Source of the DNA: an uncultured Altererythrobacter sp.
GTDB taxonomy: Bacteria; Pseudomonadota; Alphaproteobacteria; Sphingomonadales; Sphingomonadaceae
Assembly (NCBI GenBank): GCA_913056125.1
Contig: CAJXNC010000002.1
Location: forward strand, 397,096 to 461,095
Direction of reading: 5' to 3'
DNA: 64,000 nt
Shown: piece after piece, positions 29,258 through 38,641 of the stretch
Position numbering within the stretch: the stretch's first letter is position 1
Layout: every line of letters begins with the position of its first letter
Translations under genes and position numbers: made by a program
Notes under the pieces: generated by a model
Databases searched by the model: none
The model's input: the letters and a program-made list of their open reading frames with translations, nothing else
What the model was told of the DNA's origin: nothing

Positions 29258-29893
29258 TTACGCGCCGACTTTGCGCGCCACGCCCCATTCCATCCAGCCT
29301 GCCCATTTGGGTGCCTTTTCAAAGTATTCCTGGCCAATCGGTTCAACTTCGAACCCGGCCGGACGGATTGCAGCGCCGATCTCTCGGGTCAGATGGCAAT
29401 TGCCCATCAACTTCTTCCAGACAGGCTCGATCCGGCGCTGCCATTTGGCCGGGCCCGGATCTGGCGCGTGGCCGTGTTCGAGATAGAGCAGGCGCCCACC
29501 CGGCTTGAGGATACGGCGCATTTCGGACAGCACGCGCGCCTGGTTATCGACCGAACACAACGTGTAGGTGCACACGACCGTATCGAAGCTGCCATCTCCG
29601 AACGGGATGTTCTCTCCTACACCCTGCCTCACATCGGCTTCCCAGCCATTGGCACGGGCGCGATCACGAGCACCTTCGAGCAAGGTCACGTTGGGATCAA
29701 TACCGGCAAAGCTGGTCACCGCATCGCGATTGTAAAGAACCTGATTGTAGCCGCCGCCGCAGCCAATTTCGAAAACCTTGCCTTGTGCCAACGGCACAAC
29801 CTGCTTGCGCAGCTCCGCAACTTCTTCCGATGCACATCCCGCCGCGACAATCTTCGGCAAGATCGTTTCATCGTACCAACGGCCGAAACCCAT
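29258..29893 (-). CDS. Class I SAM-dependent methyltransferase
   Basis: A 211-aa small Methyltransf_11-type enzyme. SAM motif I is VFEIGCGGGYNQVLYN, motif II AGIDPN, motif IV FDTVVCTYTLCSV, and post-motif LKPGGRLLYLEHGHAPD. The sequence after motif IV (EHGHAPDPGPAKWQRRIEP) resembles the METTL7/UbiE-like group that acts on small or lipid substrates. It is convergent with the nucleotidyltransferase (1-base gap). Confidence 0.85.
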   Translation of the reverse strand: MGFGRWYDETILPKIVAAGCASEEVAELRKQVVPLAQGKVFEIGCGGGYNQVLYNRDAVTSFAGIDPNVTLLEGARDRARANGWEADVRQGVGENIPFGDGSFDTVVCTYTLCSVDNQARVLSEMRRILKPGGRLLYLEHGHAPDPGPAKWQRRIEPVWKKLMGNCHLTREIGAAIRPAGFEVEPIGQEYFEKAPKWAGWMEWGVARKVGA

Positions 29894-30038
29894 TCTGTTA
29901 TCCTTGTCCCCGTTTATCCGCAGACATTAACCCAATGCGCGAATTTGCAAATGGCAAATCGCTTTTCCGTGATTGCCAAGTTCGCGGCGCAGGCTTACGC
30001 GGGCGCAAAACAACAAAGATCCTTTTCGAGGACCCACC

Positions 30039-31055
30039 ATGGCCACAAATATCGAACCATTGCGCATTCCCGAGGAAGCCAAGGAGCGCGTTCGCATGCT
30101 CTTCATGGCCAAGCATGCGTTGTGGGGCGGCGGGATGCACCCCGAAGACGGCAATCATGCGATCTATCACCACGAGGTGCGTACTACACTCGAGAATCTC
30201 GGGCTGAACCTGCAATTCGCCAATAGCTATGACGTGCTGTTCACGCGGCCCGATGTCGATTTCGTGTTCCCGCTGCTCAATCGCGGCGGCTTCGTGAATT
30301 CGGAAATGCTGATCCCGATCCTGTGCAACATGCACCGCCTGCCCTATGTCGGCGCGATGCCCTTCCTGCGCGGCCTTGGAGACGACAAGTCCGTTTCCAA
30401 GCTGGTCTCGGTCCATGCCGGCGTGCCCACTGCCCCATGGTTCTGCTTTCGCCGCGGCGCACCGTTGGACGAGGCGAACCTGCCGCCTTCGCCCGATGGC
30501 CGCTGGGTGATCAAGCCCAATGCCAGTTCAGCCAGCTGGGCGATTTCCGATGCGTTCGACTGGAACGGCGTGACCAATGCCCTCGCCGACATTCACGGCC
30601 AGGGCCATGACGCCATCGTCGAACCTTATCTGGACGGCTACGACGTCCAGTGCGCCTTCATCACCATTCACGGCAAGCCCGTGGCCCTGCCGATGCTGTG
30701 GTATGAACGCGAGAACACACAGAAGCTGTGGACCTATTACGAGAAGCGCGACCTCGTGCCGAATACGGAAAAGGCTGCCCTCAAGCGTTTCGACCACCCT
30801 GAGCTAGCTCCGAAAATCGAGGAAATGGCCAAGAAGGTGGCGCAGGAATTCGTGCCCTTCGACTATGGCCGGATCGAGTTCCGCGTCGACCTCAAGAGCG
30901 GCGACATCAACTTCATCGAAATCAATCTCAACTGCAATTTGTGGTCGGAAAAGGTCATGGCCAAGGCTGCAGCACAGGCCGGATTCAGCCATGCAGACCT
31001 GATGGAGACAATTTGCGCCGAGGCCTGGACGCGGGCAGCCTTGATCGCTCCCTGA
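30039..31055 (+). CDS. D-Ala-D-Ala-ligase-like ATP-grasp protein
   Basis: A 338-aa ATP-grasp fold enzyme. Regions that fit the family are the central lysine strand GRWVIKPNASSASWAISDAF, the IVEPYLDGYDVQCAF hinge and the metal site FIEINLNCNLWSEKVM. The gene is far from mur/fts genes, so a ligation other than the standard peptidoglycan D-Ala-D-Ala step is likely. The start MATNIEPLRIPEEA at ATG 30039 is favoured over an upstream in-frame ATG, which gives an unlikely basic leader. Confidence 0.75.
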   Translation: MATNIEPLRIPEEAKERVRMLFMAKHALWGGGMHPEDGNHAIYHHEVRTTLENLGLNLQFANSYDVLFTRPDVDFVFPLLNRGGFVNSEMLIPILCNMHRLPYVGAMPFLRGLGDDKSVSKLVSVHAGVPTAPWFCFRRGAPLDEANLPPSPDGRWVIKPNASSASWAISDAFDWNGVTNALADIHGQGHDAIVEPYLDGYDVQCAFITIHGKPVALPMLWYERENTQKLWTYYEKRDLVPNTEKAALKRFDHPELAPKIEEMAKKVAQEFVPFDYGRIEFRVDLKSGDINFIEINLNCNLWSEKVMAKAAAQAGFSHADLMETICAEAWTRAALIAP

Positions 31056-31095
31056 GGGGGCGATCCGAGGTCTCGCCAACAGGTAATCTGCAAGC

Positions 31096-31827
31096 CTAGG
31101 GCACGATTTCCTGACCGCGCCAGTCGAACAGCTTGCCGCTGTCCTCGGGCCGAAGGTGGCGGACGACATCCAGCAGGTTGCACGCCGCTTCGCGCCGCGT
31201 GGTCAGTTGACCTTTGGGCAAGCTCGCCTGGAAAGGCTTGGACAGCGGCGTATCCACGGTACCCGGATGCAAGGCGGCGATGATTGCCTGGTCATGCGTC
31301 CGCTTCATTTCGATGGAGAAATTGCGCACCAGCATGTTCAGGGCTGCCTTGCTCGAGCGGTAGGAGTGCCACCCTCCAAGGCGATTATCCCCTATTGAAC
31401 CCACCCTTGCAGACAAGGCGGCAAGCACGCTCCGTCGGTCGCGCGGCAGGATCGGAAGCATGTGTTTTGCAACAAGGGCGGGGCCTATCGCGTTAATTCG
31501 AAAAGCCTGTGCCATCGCTTCGGGATCAATGGCGCGCATGCCCTTTTCGGGTTCTGTCCCGTCCGGGAGTGTGAGGACGCCCGTGGCCACTATAACCAGG
31601 TCCGGCGGGTCACCGGCCATATCGCGCACGGCGGCTGCGATACTCTCTTCATCCAGCAGGTCGAAGCTGAATGGCCTGACGAACTGGTGCCGAGGGGCCT
31701 CGCCACTGCGAGAGCCGCCATGCACGATCGTGCCGCGGTCTACGAGCACCCTGCATAGAGCCGCGCCAATTCCTCCCGTTGCACCGAATATCGCGGCCTT
31801 CACCGGCCAATCTGTTCTCGTGTCCAC
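31096..31827 (-). CDS. Short-chain dehydrogenase/reductase
   Basis: A 243-aa SDR oxidoreductase with a Rossmann glycine motif ([19 protein letters not shown]) and the active-site pair Tyr-x3-Lys in [16 protein letters not shown]. It is similar to the CsgA/C-factor-like SDR group. The start is taken as GTG 31827 because AGGACA stands 7 bases upstream and the glycine motif then begins near residue 11; ATG 31854 would add nine residues. It is convergent with the ATP-grasp gene. Confidence 0.85.
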   Translation of the reverse strand: MDTRTDWPVKAAIFGATGGIGAALCRVLVDRGTIVHGGSRSGEAPRHQFVRPFSFDLLDEESIAAAVRDMAGDPPDLVIVATGVLTLPDGTEPEKGMRAIDPEAMAQAFRINAIGPALVAKHMLPILPRDRRSVLAALSARVGSIGDNRLGGWHSYRSSKAALNMLVRNFSIEMKRTHDQAIIAALHPGTVDTPLSKPFQASLPKGQLTTRREAACNLLDVVRHLRPEDSGKLFDWRGQEIVP

Positions 31828-32018
31828 GTTTACTGTCCTACAAACATAAGACATTTCTAGAGAAGGCCGCGATGATGAAAACACGGCCTTTCCGCCATAT
31901 CCCGACCCTTCGAGCATTGCAGCGCGTCGGCGCCCGCTTTCTTGCCTCCGGACAGTGTGTCAGGTGTGAGGGGTTAGGCGAAATCTCCAGAAGAACGACG
32001 AAAGCGCCAAGACCTGCC

Positions 32019-32046
32019 TTGCCCTATGCGTTGCACAGGCTAGATA
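32019..32046 (+). promoter_or_regulatory. Candidate sigma-70 promoter of sdhB
   Basis: TTGCCC at 32019-32024 and TAGATA at 32041-32046 are separated by 16 bases, with the sdhB start 30 bases further on. This is the best -35/-10 pair in the 248-base gap between the SDR start and sdhB; the rest of that gap shows nothing recognisable. Confidence 0.4.
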
Positions 32047-32075
32047 GGTGGCGAAAGCCGAAAAGCGGGACAATC

Positions 32076-32858
32076 ATGGCGACATTCACGCTTCCGAAGA
32101 ACAGCACGATCACCGGCAAGGGCAAGGAGCACAAGGCTCCCGGCGCGAAGCGGGTGCAGAAATTCAAGATCTATCGCTGGGATCCGGAAAGCGGGGAGAA
32201 TCCGCGCTACGATCTGTTCGAGATCGACCTCGACGATTGCGGCCCGATGGTTCTCGACGCGATCATCAAGATCAAGAACGAGATCGATCCGACGCTGACC
32301 TTCCGCCGCTCCTGCCGCGAAGGAATCTGCGGTTCCTGCGCGATGAACATGAACGGCAAGAACGGCCTCGCCTGCACCACGGCGATCGAGGACCTGAAGG
32401 GCGATATCCAGATTACCCCGCTTCCGCATATGGAAGTGGTCAAGGACCTCGTCCCCGACTTCACCCATTTCTACGCGCAATATGCCTCGATCCGCCCCTG
32501 GCTGCAGACCGTCTCCACCACGCCATCGGGCAAGGAGCGCCTGCAATCGCCCGAACAGCGCGAGAAGCTGGACGGGCTTTACGAGTGCATCCTGTGCGCG
32601 TGCTGCTCCACCTCCTGCCCATCCTATTGGTGGAATTCGGACAAGTTCCTTGGCCCTGCCATCCTGCTGCAGGCCTACCGTTGGCTGGCCGACAGTCGCG
32701 ACGAAATGACCGGTGAGCGGCTCGACGAGCTGGAAGATCCCTTCCGCCTCTATCGCTGCCACACGATCATGAACTGCGCCAATGTCTGCCCCAAAGGCCT
32801 CAGCCCTGCGCGTGCCATTGCCGAAACCAAGAAGATGATGGCGGAACGCCAGATCTGA
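32076..32858 (+). CDS. sdhB: Succinate dehydrogenase iron-sulfur subunit
   Basis: Complex II electron-transfer subunit, 260 aa. It has the 2Fe-2S motif ([20 protein letters not shown]), then the 4Fe-4S and 3Fe-4S motifs ([16 protein letters not shown] and [17 protein letters not shown]). The start at ATG 32076 ([20 protein letters not shown]). It stands alone: sdhC, sdhD and sdhA are not in the window, so complex II genes are split in this genome. It is followed immediately by zapE. Confidence 0.96.
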   Translation: MATFTLPKNSTITGKGKEHKAPGAKRVQKFKIYRWDPESGENPRYDLFEIDLDDCGPMVLDAIIKIKNEIDPTLTFRRSCREGICGSCAMNMNGKNGLACTTAIEDLKGDIQITPLPHMEVVKDLVPDFTHFYAQYASIRPWLQTVSTTPSGKERLQSPEQREKLDGLYECILCACCSTSCPSYWWNSDKFLGPAILLQAYRWLADSRDEMTGERLDELEDPFRLYRCHTIMNCANVCPKGLSPARAIAETKKMMAERQI

Positions 32859-33967
32859 GCCGCCTGCTTTCCCGCTACGACGAATTGCTGGCATCGGGCG
32901 AATTGCGCCCCGATCCGGAGCAGCGCGCCGCTGCCGAAGTGCTGGCGCGCGTGCAGTACGACCTCGAGACCCGCAAGGGCACCGGCTTCTTCCGCCGCCT
33001 GACGGGCAAGAGCGATGCCGTGCGCGGGGCCTATCTCTGGGGCGGTGTCGGGCGCGGCAAGTCGATGCTGATGGATCTGTTCCACGAGACGCTCGACATT
33101 CCCGGGAAGCGGCGCGTCCATTTCCACGCCTTCATGATCGAGGTGCACCAGCGCATTCGCGCCGAGCGCGAAAAGGAAAGCGGCGATCCCATCGCGCCGG
33201 TCGCTTCCGCCATAGCCGCCGAGATCCGTTGCCTCGCCTTCGACGAGATGGTGGTCAACAATTCGGCCGATGCCATGATCATGAGCCGGCTGTTCCGCGC
33301 GCTGATCGTGGATGAAGGCGTGACCGTGGTGACAACGAGCAACCGCCCTCCCCGCGACCTCTACAAGGACGGGCTCAATCGTGAGCATTTCCTGCCTTTC
33401 ATCGACCTGATCGGCGAGAAGCTCGACGTCGTCGAACTTAACGGCCCGACCGACTATCGGCTCGATCGGATCGGCGGCATGGAAAGCTGGCACAGCCCCA
33501 TCGGCAAAGATGCGACCGACCAGGTGCGCGAGTTGTTCTTCCGCCTGACCGACTTCGACCCCGAGGATGCGGCGCATGTCCCCTCGGGCGAACTCGACCT
33601 TGGCGGGGGCCGCACCCTCTTCGTGCCCAAGAGCCTCAAGGGCGTCGCCGTGTTCAGCTTCAAACGGCTCTGCAAGGAAGCACGCGGCGCGTCGGACTAC
33701 CTTGCCATTGCCCAGACCTATCACACGGTCATCATTGTCGGCATTCCGCGCATGGACAAGGACATGCGCAATGAGGCGGCGCGTTTCGTCACGCTGATCG
33801 ACGCGCTGTATGAAAACAGGGTGAAGCTGTTCGTCACCGCCGCAGCCGAGCCGGAAAACCTCTATCCGTCAGGCGACGGTGCCTTCGAATTCGAGCGCAC
33901 GGTCAGCCGGCTCAAGGAAATGCAGAGCGACGACTACATGGCTCTCGGCCATGGTGAGGCAGATTAG
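32855..33967 (+). CDS. zapE: Cell division ATPase ZapE (AFG1-like)
   Basis: AAA+-type ATPase of the AFG1/ZapE family, about 370 aa, linked in E. coli to the constricting division ring under stress. Walker A is [12 protein letters not shown], Walker B region is [10 protein letters not shown], and [15 protein letters not shown] follows. The family-like N-terminus ([20 protein letters not shown]) extends upstream of the first TTG (32885) and has no ATG, GTG or TTG. The best fit is a CTG at 32855 that overlaps the sdhB stop (CTGA). If CTG is not used, the protein starts at TTG 32885 and is 360 aa. It overlaps the convergent amidotransferase gene by 4 bases. Confidence 0.88.
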   Translation: MSRLLSRYDELLASGELRPDPEQRAAAEVLARVQYDLETRKGTGFFRRLTGKSDAVRGAYLWGGVGRGKSMLMDLFHETLDIPGKRRVHFHAFMIEVHQRIRAEREKESGDPIAPVASAIAAEIRCLAFDEMVVNNSADAMIMSRLFRALIVDEGVTVVTTSNRPPRDLYKDGLNREHFLPFIDLIGEKLDVVELNGPTDYRLDRIGGMESWHSPIGKDATDQVRELFFRLTDFDPEDAAHVPSGELDLGGGRTLFVPKSLKGVAVFSFKRLCKEARGASDYLAIAQTYHTVIIVGIPRMDKDMRNEAARFVTLIDALYENRVKLFVTAAAEPENLYPSGDGAFEFERTVSRLKEMQSDDYMALGHGEAD

Positions 33968-35862
33968 GTATTGATCCCGAGCCGCGCGAGCGACTTGTCG
34001 AGCATCAGCAATTGCCAGAACAGGCGAGAATGGTCCGAACGGCCCACAATATGCGCCTCGGCCATTCGCGATAGCTCTCGCTTGTCAAACCAGCCCGTCC
34101 GCGCCAGCGCACTGCTCGCGGCAATCGCGCGGGTCTGCTGCTGCAGCGGCCCACGCAGCCATTGCGCGATCGGCGTCACGAAACCCTGCTTGGGCCGATA
34201 GAGAATGTCTTTCGGCAGGTACCGCTCCATCGCCTTCTTGAGCAGATACTTGCCCTGCATGCCCTTCACGCGCAGCCCCTCAGGCAGTCCGGCGCAGAAC
34301 TCCACCAGGCGGTGATCGAGCAGCGGCTCGCGTGCCTCGAGGCCCACCGCCATGCTGGTGCGATCCACCTTGGTGAGGATGTCTGCGGGCAACCAGAAGG
34401 TCAGGTCGGCATATTGCGCCTGGTCAAGCCCCGAACGCGCCGGTGCATTCTTCATCCGCTCGATGAAGGGCAATTCGGCGCGGTAGCTGCCCAGTTCGCG
34501 CGCCAGGTCTTCGCCATAGAGCGCGAAGCGCAGTTCGGGGGGGACTGCGGAAACGCTGCGCGCGTAACCATGCGGACCCGACCCGGCGAGGCCGAGCAGG
34601 GTCGATTTGGCGCGCAAGGGACGCGGTGCCCAATCGGCCTTGGGCCATACCCTCCCCAAAGGACCGAGCACGTTCTTGCGCACGGCTTCGGGCATCAGGC
34701 GGCGCAATTGCTCCTCGCGGTGATGGAACACCTGCCGCCGGTATCCGGCCAAGGCTTCGTCCGCCCCGTCGCCCGAAAGCGCCACGGTGACATTCTCGCG
34801 CGCCAATTGGCACACGCGCCATGTCGGCAGGGCGGAGGCGTCAGCAAAGGGTTCGTCGAACATACCCGCGATCCGGTCCACCGCGTCGAACTGGTCGGCG
34901 CTGACGGTTCGCGCAGCGTGGTCGGTCCCGAACAGCTGCGCGACCTTTTCGGCGTAGTTGGTCTCGTCCACCTCCTCGACATCGAAGCCGATCGAACATG
35001 TGCGCACCGGCTTTCGGCTGGCCTCGGCCATCAGCGCGACAACGCTGGAAGAATCCACACCGCCGGAAAGGAAAGCGCCCAACGGCACATCCGCCACCAT
35101 GCGCGATGTCACCCCCTCCCGCAGGTGATGCAGCAATTCCGCTTCGAGGTCCTTCGCCTTGCCCTTGTGACGCTCGGCAAACGAGATGTCCCAATATCGC
35201 CGCGGCGGGGCTGGCGGGCTGTCGTGCTTTAGCAGGCGATAATGGCCCGCTGGTAGCTTCTCGACACCCTTCAGCAGGCTGCGATGATCGGGGACATAGC
35301 CCCAGGCCATGTAATCCTCGATAGCCTGTGGATCGGCCTCGCGGCGCAGCAACGGATGGGTCAGAAGGCCCTTCAACTCCGAGGAAAACGCCATGCTGCC
35401 ATCGCTGAGCATGGTGGTGAACAGTGGTTTTACGCCGAAACGATCGCGGGCAAGAAACAGTGTCCTGTCTGCCCGGTCGTAAATAGCGAAAACGAACATG
35501 CCATGCAGGTGCTTCAGGCAATCGACGCCCCATTGCTGCCAGGCGGCGAGGATCACCTCGGTATCGCCTTCAGTGCGGAATTCGGCGCCGAGCGCCTCCA
35601 GCTCGCGCCGCAATTCGCGGAAATTGTATATCTCGCCATTGAAGCTGATGACGGCGCGCTCATCCGCCGATTGCATGGGCTGCGGCGATCCCTCGAGATC
35701 AATGATCGAAAGGCGGCGGTGGCCAAGCCCTACACCCGGAGCCGTCCAGACACCCGATCCGTCAGGCCCGCGATGAGCCAGCACGTCGCACATCCGCTCG
35801 ACCCGGGCTGGATCGACCGGCTTCATGGTGCCACAATGGAAGACGCCCGCGATCCCGCACAT
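33964..35862 (-). CDS. XrtA-associated asparagine-synthase-like amidotransferase
   Basis: A 632-aa glutamine-hydrolysing asparagine synthase family enzyme. The N-terminal glutaminase starts MCGIAGVFHC with catalytic Cys2 and contains AHRGPDGSGVW and SFNGEIYNFRELR. The synthetase domain has the PP-loop LGAFLSGGVDSSSVVALMAE. In exosortase A loci this subfamily is a standard member and is thought to amidate an exopolysaccharide or its precursor. It is last in the minus-strand run, 9 bases after xrtA. Confidence 0.92.
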   Translation of the reverse strand: MCGIAGVFHCGTMKPVDPARVERMCDVLAHRGPDGSGVWTAPGVGLGHRRLSIIDLEGSPQPMQSADERAVISFNGEIYNFRELRRELEALGAEFRTEGDTEVILAAWQQWGVDCLKHLHGMFVFAIYDRADRTLFLARDRFGVKPLFTTMLSDGSMAFSSELKGLLTHPLLRREADPQAIEDYMAWGYVPDHRSLLKGVEKLPAGHYRLLKHDSPPAPPRRYWDISFAERHKGKAKDLEAELLHHLREGVTSRMVADVPLGAFLSGGVDSSSVVALMAEASRKPVRTCSIGFDVEEVDETNYAEKVAQLFGTDHAARTVSADQFDAVDRIAGMFDEPFADASALPTWRVCQLARENVTVALSGDGADEALAGYRRQVFHHREEQLRRLMPEAVRKNVLGPLGRVWPKADWAPRPLRAKSTLLGLAGSGPHGYARSVSAVPPELRFALYGEDLARELGSYRAELPFIERMKNAPARSGLDQAQYADLTFWLPADILTKVDRTSMAVGLEAREPLLDHRLVEFCAGLPEGLRVKGMQGKYLLKKAMERYLPKDILYRPKQGFVTPIAQWLRGPLQQQTRAIAASSALARTGWFDKRELSRMAEAHIVGRSDHSRLFWQLLMLDKSLARLGINT

Positions 35863-35871
35863 GGGCGCTGG

Positions 35872-37422
35872 TTAGGGGTTTTGCGCCAAGCGGTCCATCC
35901 ACTCCTCGAGCGGAGCGGTGGACGCAAGGAATTGCCCGATGGCATCCTCTGCCGAAACGCCCTGCCCGTCGCGGGCGGAGAGGATCAGCATCATGGTCGG
36001 ATAGGGATCGAACAGCAGGCTGTCGCGCATGTTGGAAAGCTTGAGCCGCGCGACGCTGCCGCCCAGAAAATCGCGATGGCGGTATGTCGTGACGGCAAGA
36101 CGCATCGCACCGGGCGCGCGCAGCCACTCGCTCTTGCCCGGCCCCAATTGCGGCCCCGGCGAATGCCAGCGCCAGTCGGTATCGGGCCTCAACGCCCCCT
36201 CGCCATAGGCACTGGCCTCCCGGCCGTCTTGCTGGTTAGCATAGAGCGCAAAGAAGACATCGATCTCTGCACCTTCTGAATTCCGATAGGTGCCGATCAG
36301 GCGATGGTCCGCGCCAGTGGCACGCGGCTCCCACCAGATTGCGGGTACGTAGTCGGCCTGCTCCCAGCCCTCGACAGGCGGCAGCGCAATGACTTGCGGT
36401 ATAGGCACTGCGACCTGCTTGGCATGAGCCGACCAGGCCATCGCGCCGAGCGAGAGCAGCAAGACAGCACCGAGCATGGCGGAGGGCCTGCCGCCAAACC
36501 GCTCCAGCTTGGCGAACATGCGAGAATTGTAATCCTCGGCATTGATGAAGCGATCCGACGCGCTGCGATCGAAGAAGCGCCAGCTCACCGCCAGCAGCAG
36601 CCCCATGACCAGGGCGAAAAAGAACCAGCCATAGAAGATGTGATCGAAGCCGGCGGCGAATTCGATCCCCTGCGACTGCGCGATATAGATCGTGCCCCAA
36701 GCGCGTACACCATTGGCAAGGATCGGCAACGTCACCGCGGCAAGCATGAATACCGCACGCCGCTTCCAGCTGACGAAGCAGACATTGGCCGCAAGCGTGC
36801 CGAGCGCCACCATGGCGATCAGGAACTTCACGCCCGAGCAGGCTTCCGCCACTTCGAACAAGCCTGCGGGTGTATCGATGAAGACGCCCTCAATCACGGC
36901 GGGGATCCCGCTCCAATGCGTCAGAGCAATGGTCAGCTCGGCTGTAATCATCTGCAGCGTGGGGACAAGCTCGTCCCCCACCGGCACCAGGAAAAAGGCG
37001 TAGCAAAGCGGAAACAGCAGGGCGGCGAAGATGCGCGGGCCGAGCAAGGCCAGCACAACGCACTGCATGGCGGCGACCGCGCCAAGATGTGTTGCAGCGG
37101 CAAGGCCCGAAATCTCGCCCAGCAACCAGAGGAACAGCGCACCTGCAAGCGGGACGAGGCCCGGCCACCATGCTCGCGGCGTCATCCTCACCAGCTCCGG
37201 CCCGCGCAGTTTGACCAGCCAGGCGAGGATGAAGGGCACGAAGAGGATGTGATTGTAAGTCGAGCTGTCCCAGTACTGCCAGAACATGTCGGCAAAGACC
37301 GGCGCGAAGAGCAGCAGGATCACCGCCCAGCCCAGAGCAAGGCGCAGTAAAGGCTTGCGCCATTGTTCGGGCAACATGTCGCGCAGGGGAGCCTGACGCC
37401 TGAGGGCTAAATCAAGCGGCAT
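35872..37422 (-). CDS. xrtA: Exosortase A fused to an EpsI domain
   Basis: Integral membrane transpeptidase-like enzyme that recognises and sorts PEP-CTERM proteins, 516 aa. The first 310 residues have about eight helices with the exosortase triad Cys195 (EACSGVKF), Arg240 (LANGVR) and His261 (FDHIFYGWFFF). From about residue 330 a soluble EpsI-like domain follows (ALPPVEGWEQADYVPAIWWE, ending SARDGQGVSAEDAIGQFL). The start at ATG 37422 overlaps the glycosyltransferase end by 11 bases. No PEP-CTERM substrate is encoded in the window. Confidence 0.94.
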   Translation of the reverse strand: MPLDLALRRQAPLRDMLPEQWRKPLLRLALGWAVILLLFAPVFADMFWQYWDSSTYNHILFVPFILAWLVKLRGPELVRMTPRAWWPGLVPLAGALFLWLLGEISGLAAATHLGAVAAMQCVVLALLGPRIFAALLFPLCYAFFLVPVGDELVPTLQMITAELTIALTHWSGIPAVIEGVFIDTPAGLFEVAEACSGVKFLIAMVALGTLAANVCFVSWKRRAVFMLAAVTLPILANGVRAWGTIYIAQSQGIEFAAGFDHIFYGWFFFALVMGLLLAVSWRFFDRSASDRFINAEDYNSRMFAKLERFGGRPSAMLGAVLLLSLGAMAWSAHAKQVAVPIPQVIALPPVEGWEQADYVPAIWWEPRATGADHRLIGTYRNSEGAEIDVFFALYANQQDGREASAYGEGALRPDTDWRWHSPGPQLGPGKSEWLRAPGAMRLAVTTYRHRDFLGGSVARLKLSNMRDSLLFDPYPTMMLILSARDGQGVSAEDAIGQFLASTAPLEEWMDRLAQNP

Positions 37423-38641
37423 CGCGCGATGCCTCCCGCGATCCATCCAAGCCCATCAGCTTGGGCAGGTCTGCCAGCATTGGCTCCCAGCCCTGTTTGG
37501 CGATCACGAATTGCCGTGCGGCCTGCCCCATTGCCTCTGCGCGCTGTCGATCTCCCAGCAGGGCGAGAGTCTCGGCAGCAAATTGCACGTCGTCACTGGC
37601 GGTCTGGAAATGCTCGCCGCTGACGGCTTCGATACCCGTTGCGGCCTCTTCGCTGAGCACGAGCGGGCGCGCCATGGCCATGGCTTCGAGCACCTTGTTC
37701 TGCACACCGCGCGCAATGGTCAGCGGCACGGTGACCAGGTCTGCACCCGCGAGCCAGGGTCGCATGTCGGCAACTTGGCCATGTACAACGCAGCCATTCT
37801 TGCCGTCCAGGGCCAGGACCTCTGCAGCAGGAGTCCGCCCGACAACATGGAAGCGCGCCATGGGATAGGTTTCGCGGATACGCGGCATGATATGCAGCGC
37901 CATACGCTGCACGGCTGCGACATTGGGCGGATAGTCCATCTGCCCGGTGAACAGCAATTGCGGCCCCTCGCCCGCCATGGCCGGTTCGGACACGACAAGG
38001 CCGGGATCGAAATGACCTGCATCGATGCCATTGCCCATGGCGCGGATATTGCCCGCATTGCCCACGCGGCCGCGCAGCAAATCGGCCTCGGCCTCGCTCA
38101 CCAGAAGTGTGTGATCTGCGCGCTGGACCAGTGCTGCCTCGACCTGCGAAAGCAGGCGTCCTTCTCGCGCATGGAGCCACTTCTTCGGCTGGCTGGCATC
38201 CTTGGCATAAGCCTCGAACTTGGCGGAATCGACATCGACCAGATCGACCACCAGCCTGCGATTCCAGCTTGCAGGAACGAACTGTCCCATCTGCCCCGAA
38301 AAGACGTAGATCGCCCCGATCCGTCCGGAAGCGATCAGCCTGTTCACCCAGGAAGAAAGCTCGTTACTGGCAAAGGCGGTCAAGCTGACCGGCTGCGAAT
38401 GGAGCAATGCCTCCACGCCGGCCAGCGCCAACGGCTTGCCGCGCTTGACCACGCAATAGCTTGCCGCGCGTTTGGACAGCTCGCCTACATGTACCCGGTC
38501 GGCATCACTATCGACGAAGCAGCCGACATGTACCGGCGCGATCTTTGTCAGCGATTCCAGCACGTGATGCGAGCGGATGCGGTCGCCGCGATCGGGAGGG
38601 AATGGCAGTCGATGCGCGAGGAAGAGGATCTCCCCGCTCAT
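37412..38641 (-). CDS. XrtA-associated glycosyltransferase (TIGR03087-like)
   Basis: A 409-aa GT-B-fold glycosyltransferase (GT4-like), cytosolic, probably adding a sugar to the exopolysaccharide repeat unit. The N-terminus ILFLAHRLPFPPDRGDRIRS is typical of the TIGR03087 group found with exosortase A. Donor-site features are LLFTGQMDYPPNVAAVQRM and the C-terminal GVQNKVLEAMAMARPLVLSE. The start at ATG 38641 makes an ATGA overlap with the FemAB gene. A 57-residue in-frame upstream extension is rejected because it lies over that gene. Confidence 0.92.
   Translation of the reverse strand: MSGEILFLAHRLPFPPDRGDRIRSHHVLESLTKIAPVHVGCFVDSDADRVHVGELSKRAASYCVVKRGKPLALAGVEALLHSQPVSLTAFASNELSSWVNRLIASGRIGAIYVFSGQMGQFVPASWNRRLVVDLVDVDSAKFEAYAKDASQPKKWLHAREGRLLSQVEAALVQRADHTLLVSEAEADLLRGRVGNAGNIRAMGNGIDAGHFDPGLVVSEPAMAGEGPQLLFTGQMDYPPNVAAVQRMALHIMPRIRETYPMARFHVVGRTPAAEVLALDGKNGCVVHGQVADMRPWLAGADLVTVPLTIARGVQNKVLEAMAMARPLVLSEEAATGIEAVSGEHFQTASDDVQFAAETLALLGDRQRAEAMGQAARQFVIAKQGWEPMLADLPKLMGLDGSREASRDAA

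Noticed and set aside
27511..29346. A 611-codon open frame on the minus strand opposite rne and the nucleotidyltransferase gene
   Set aside because: It is the antisense of low-complexity acidic/basic coding sequence in rne; the product is Ser/Arg-rich with no domain, and the plus-strand genes are certain.
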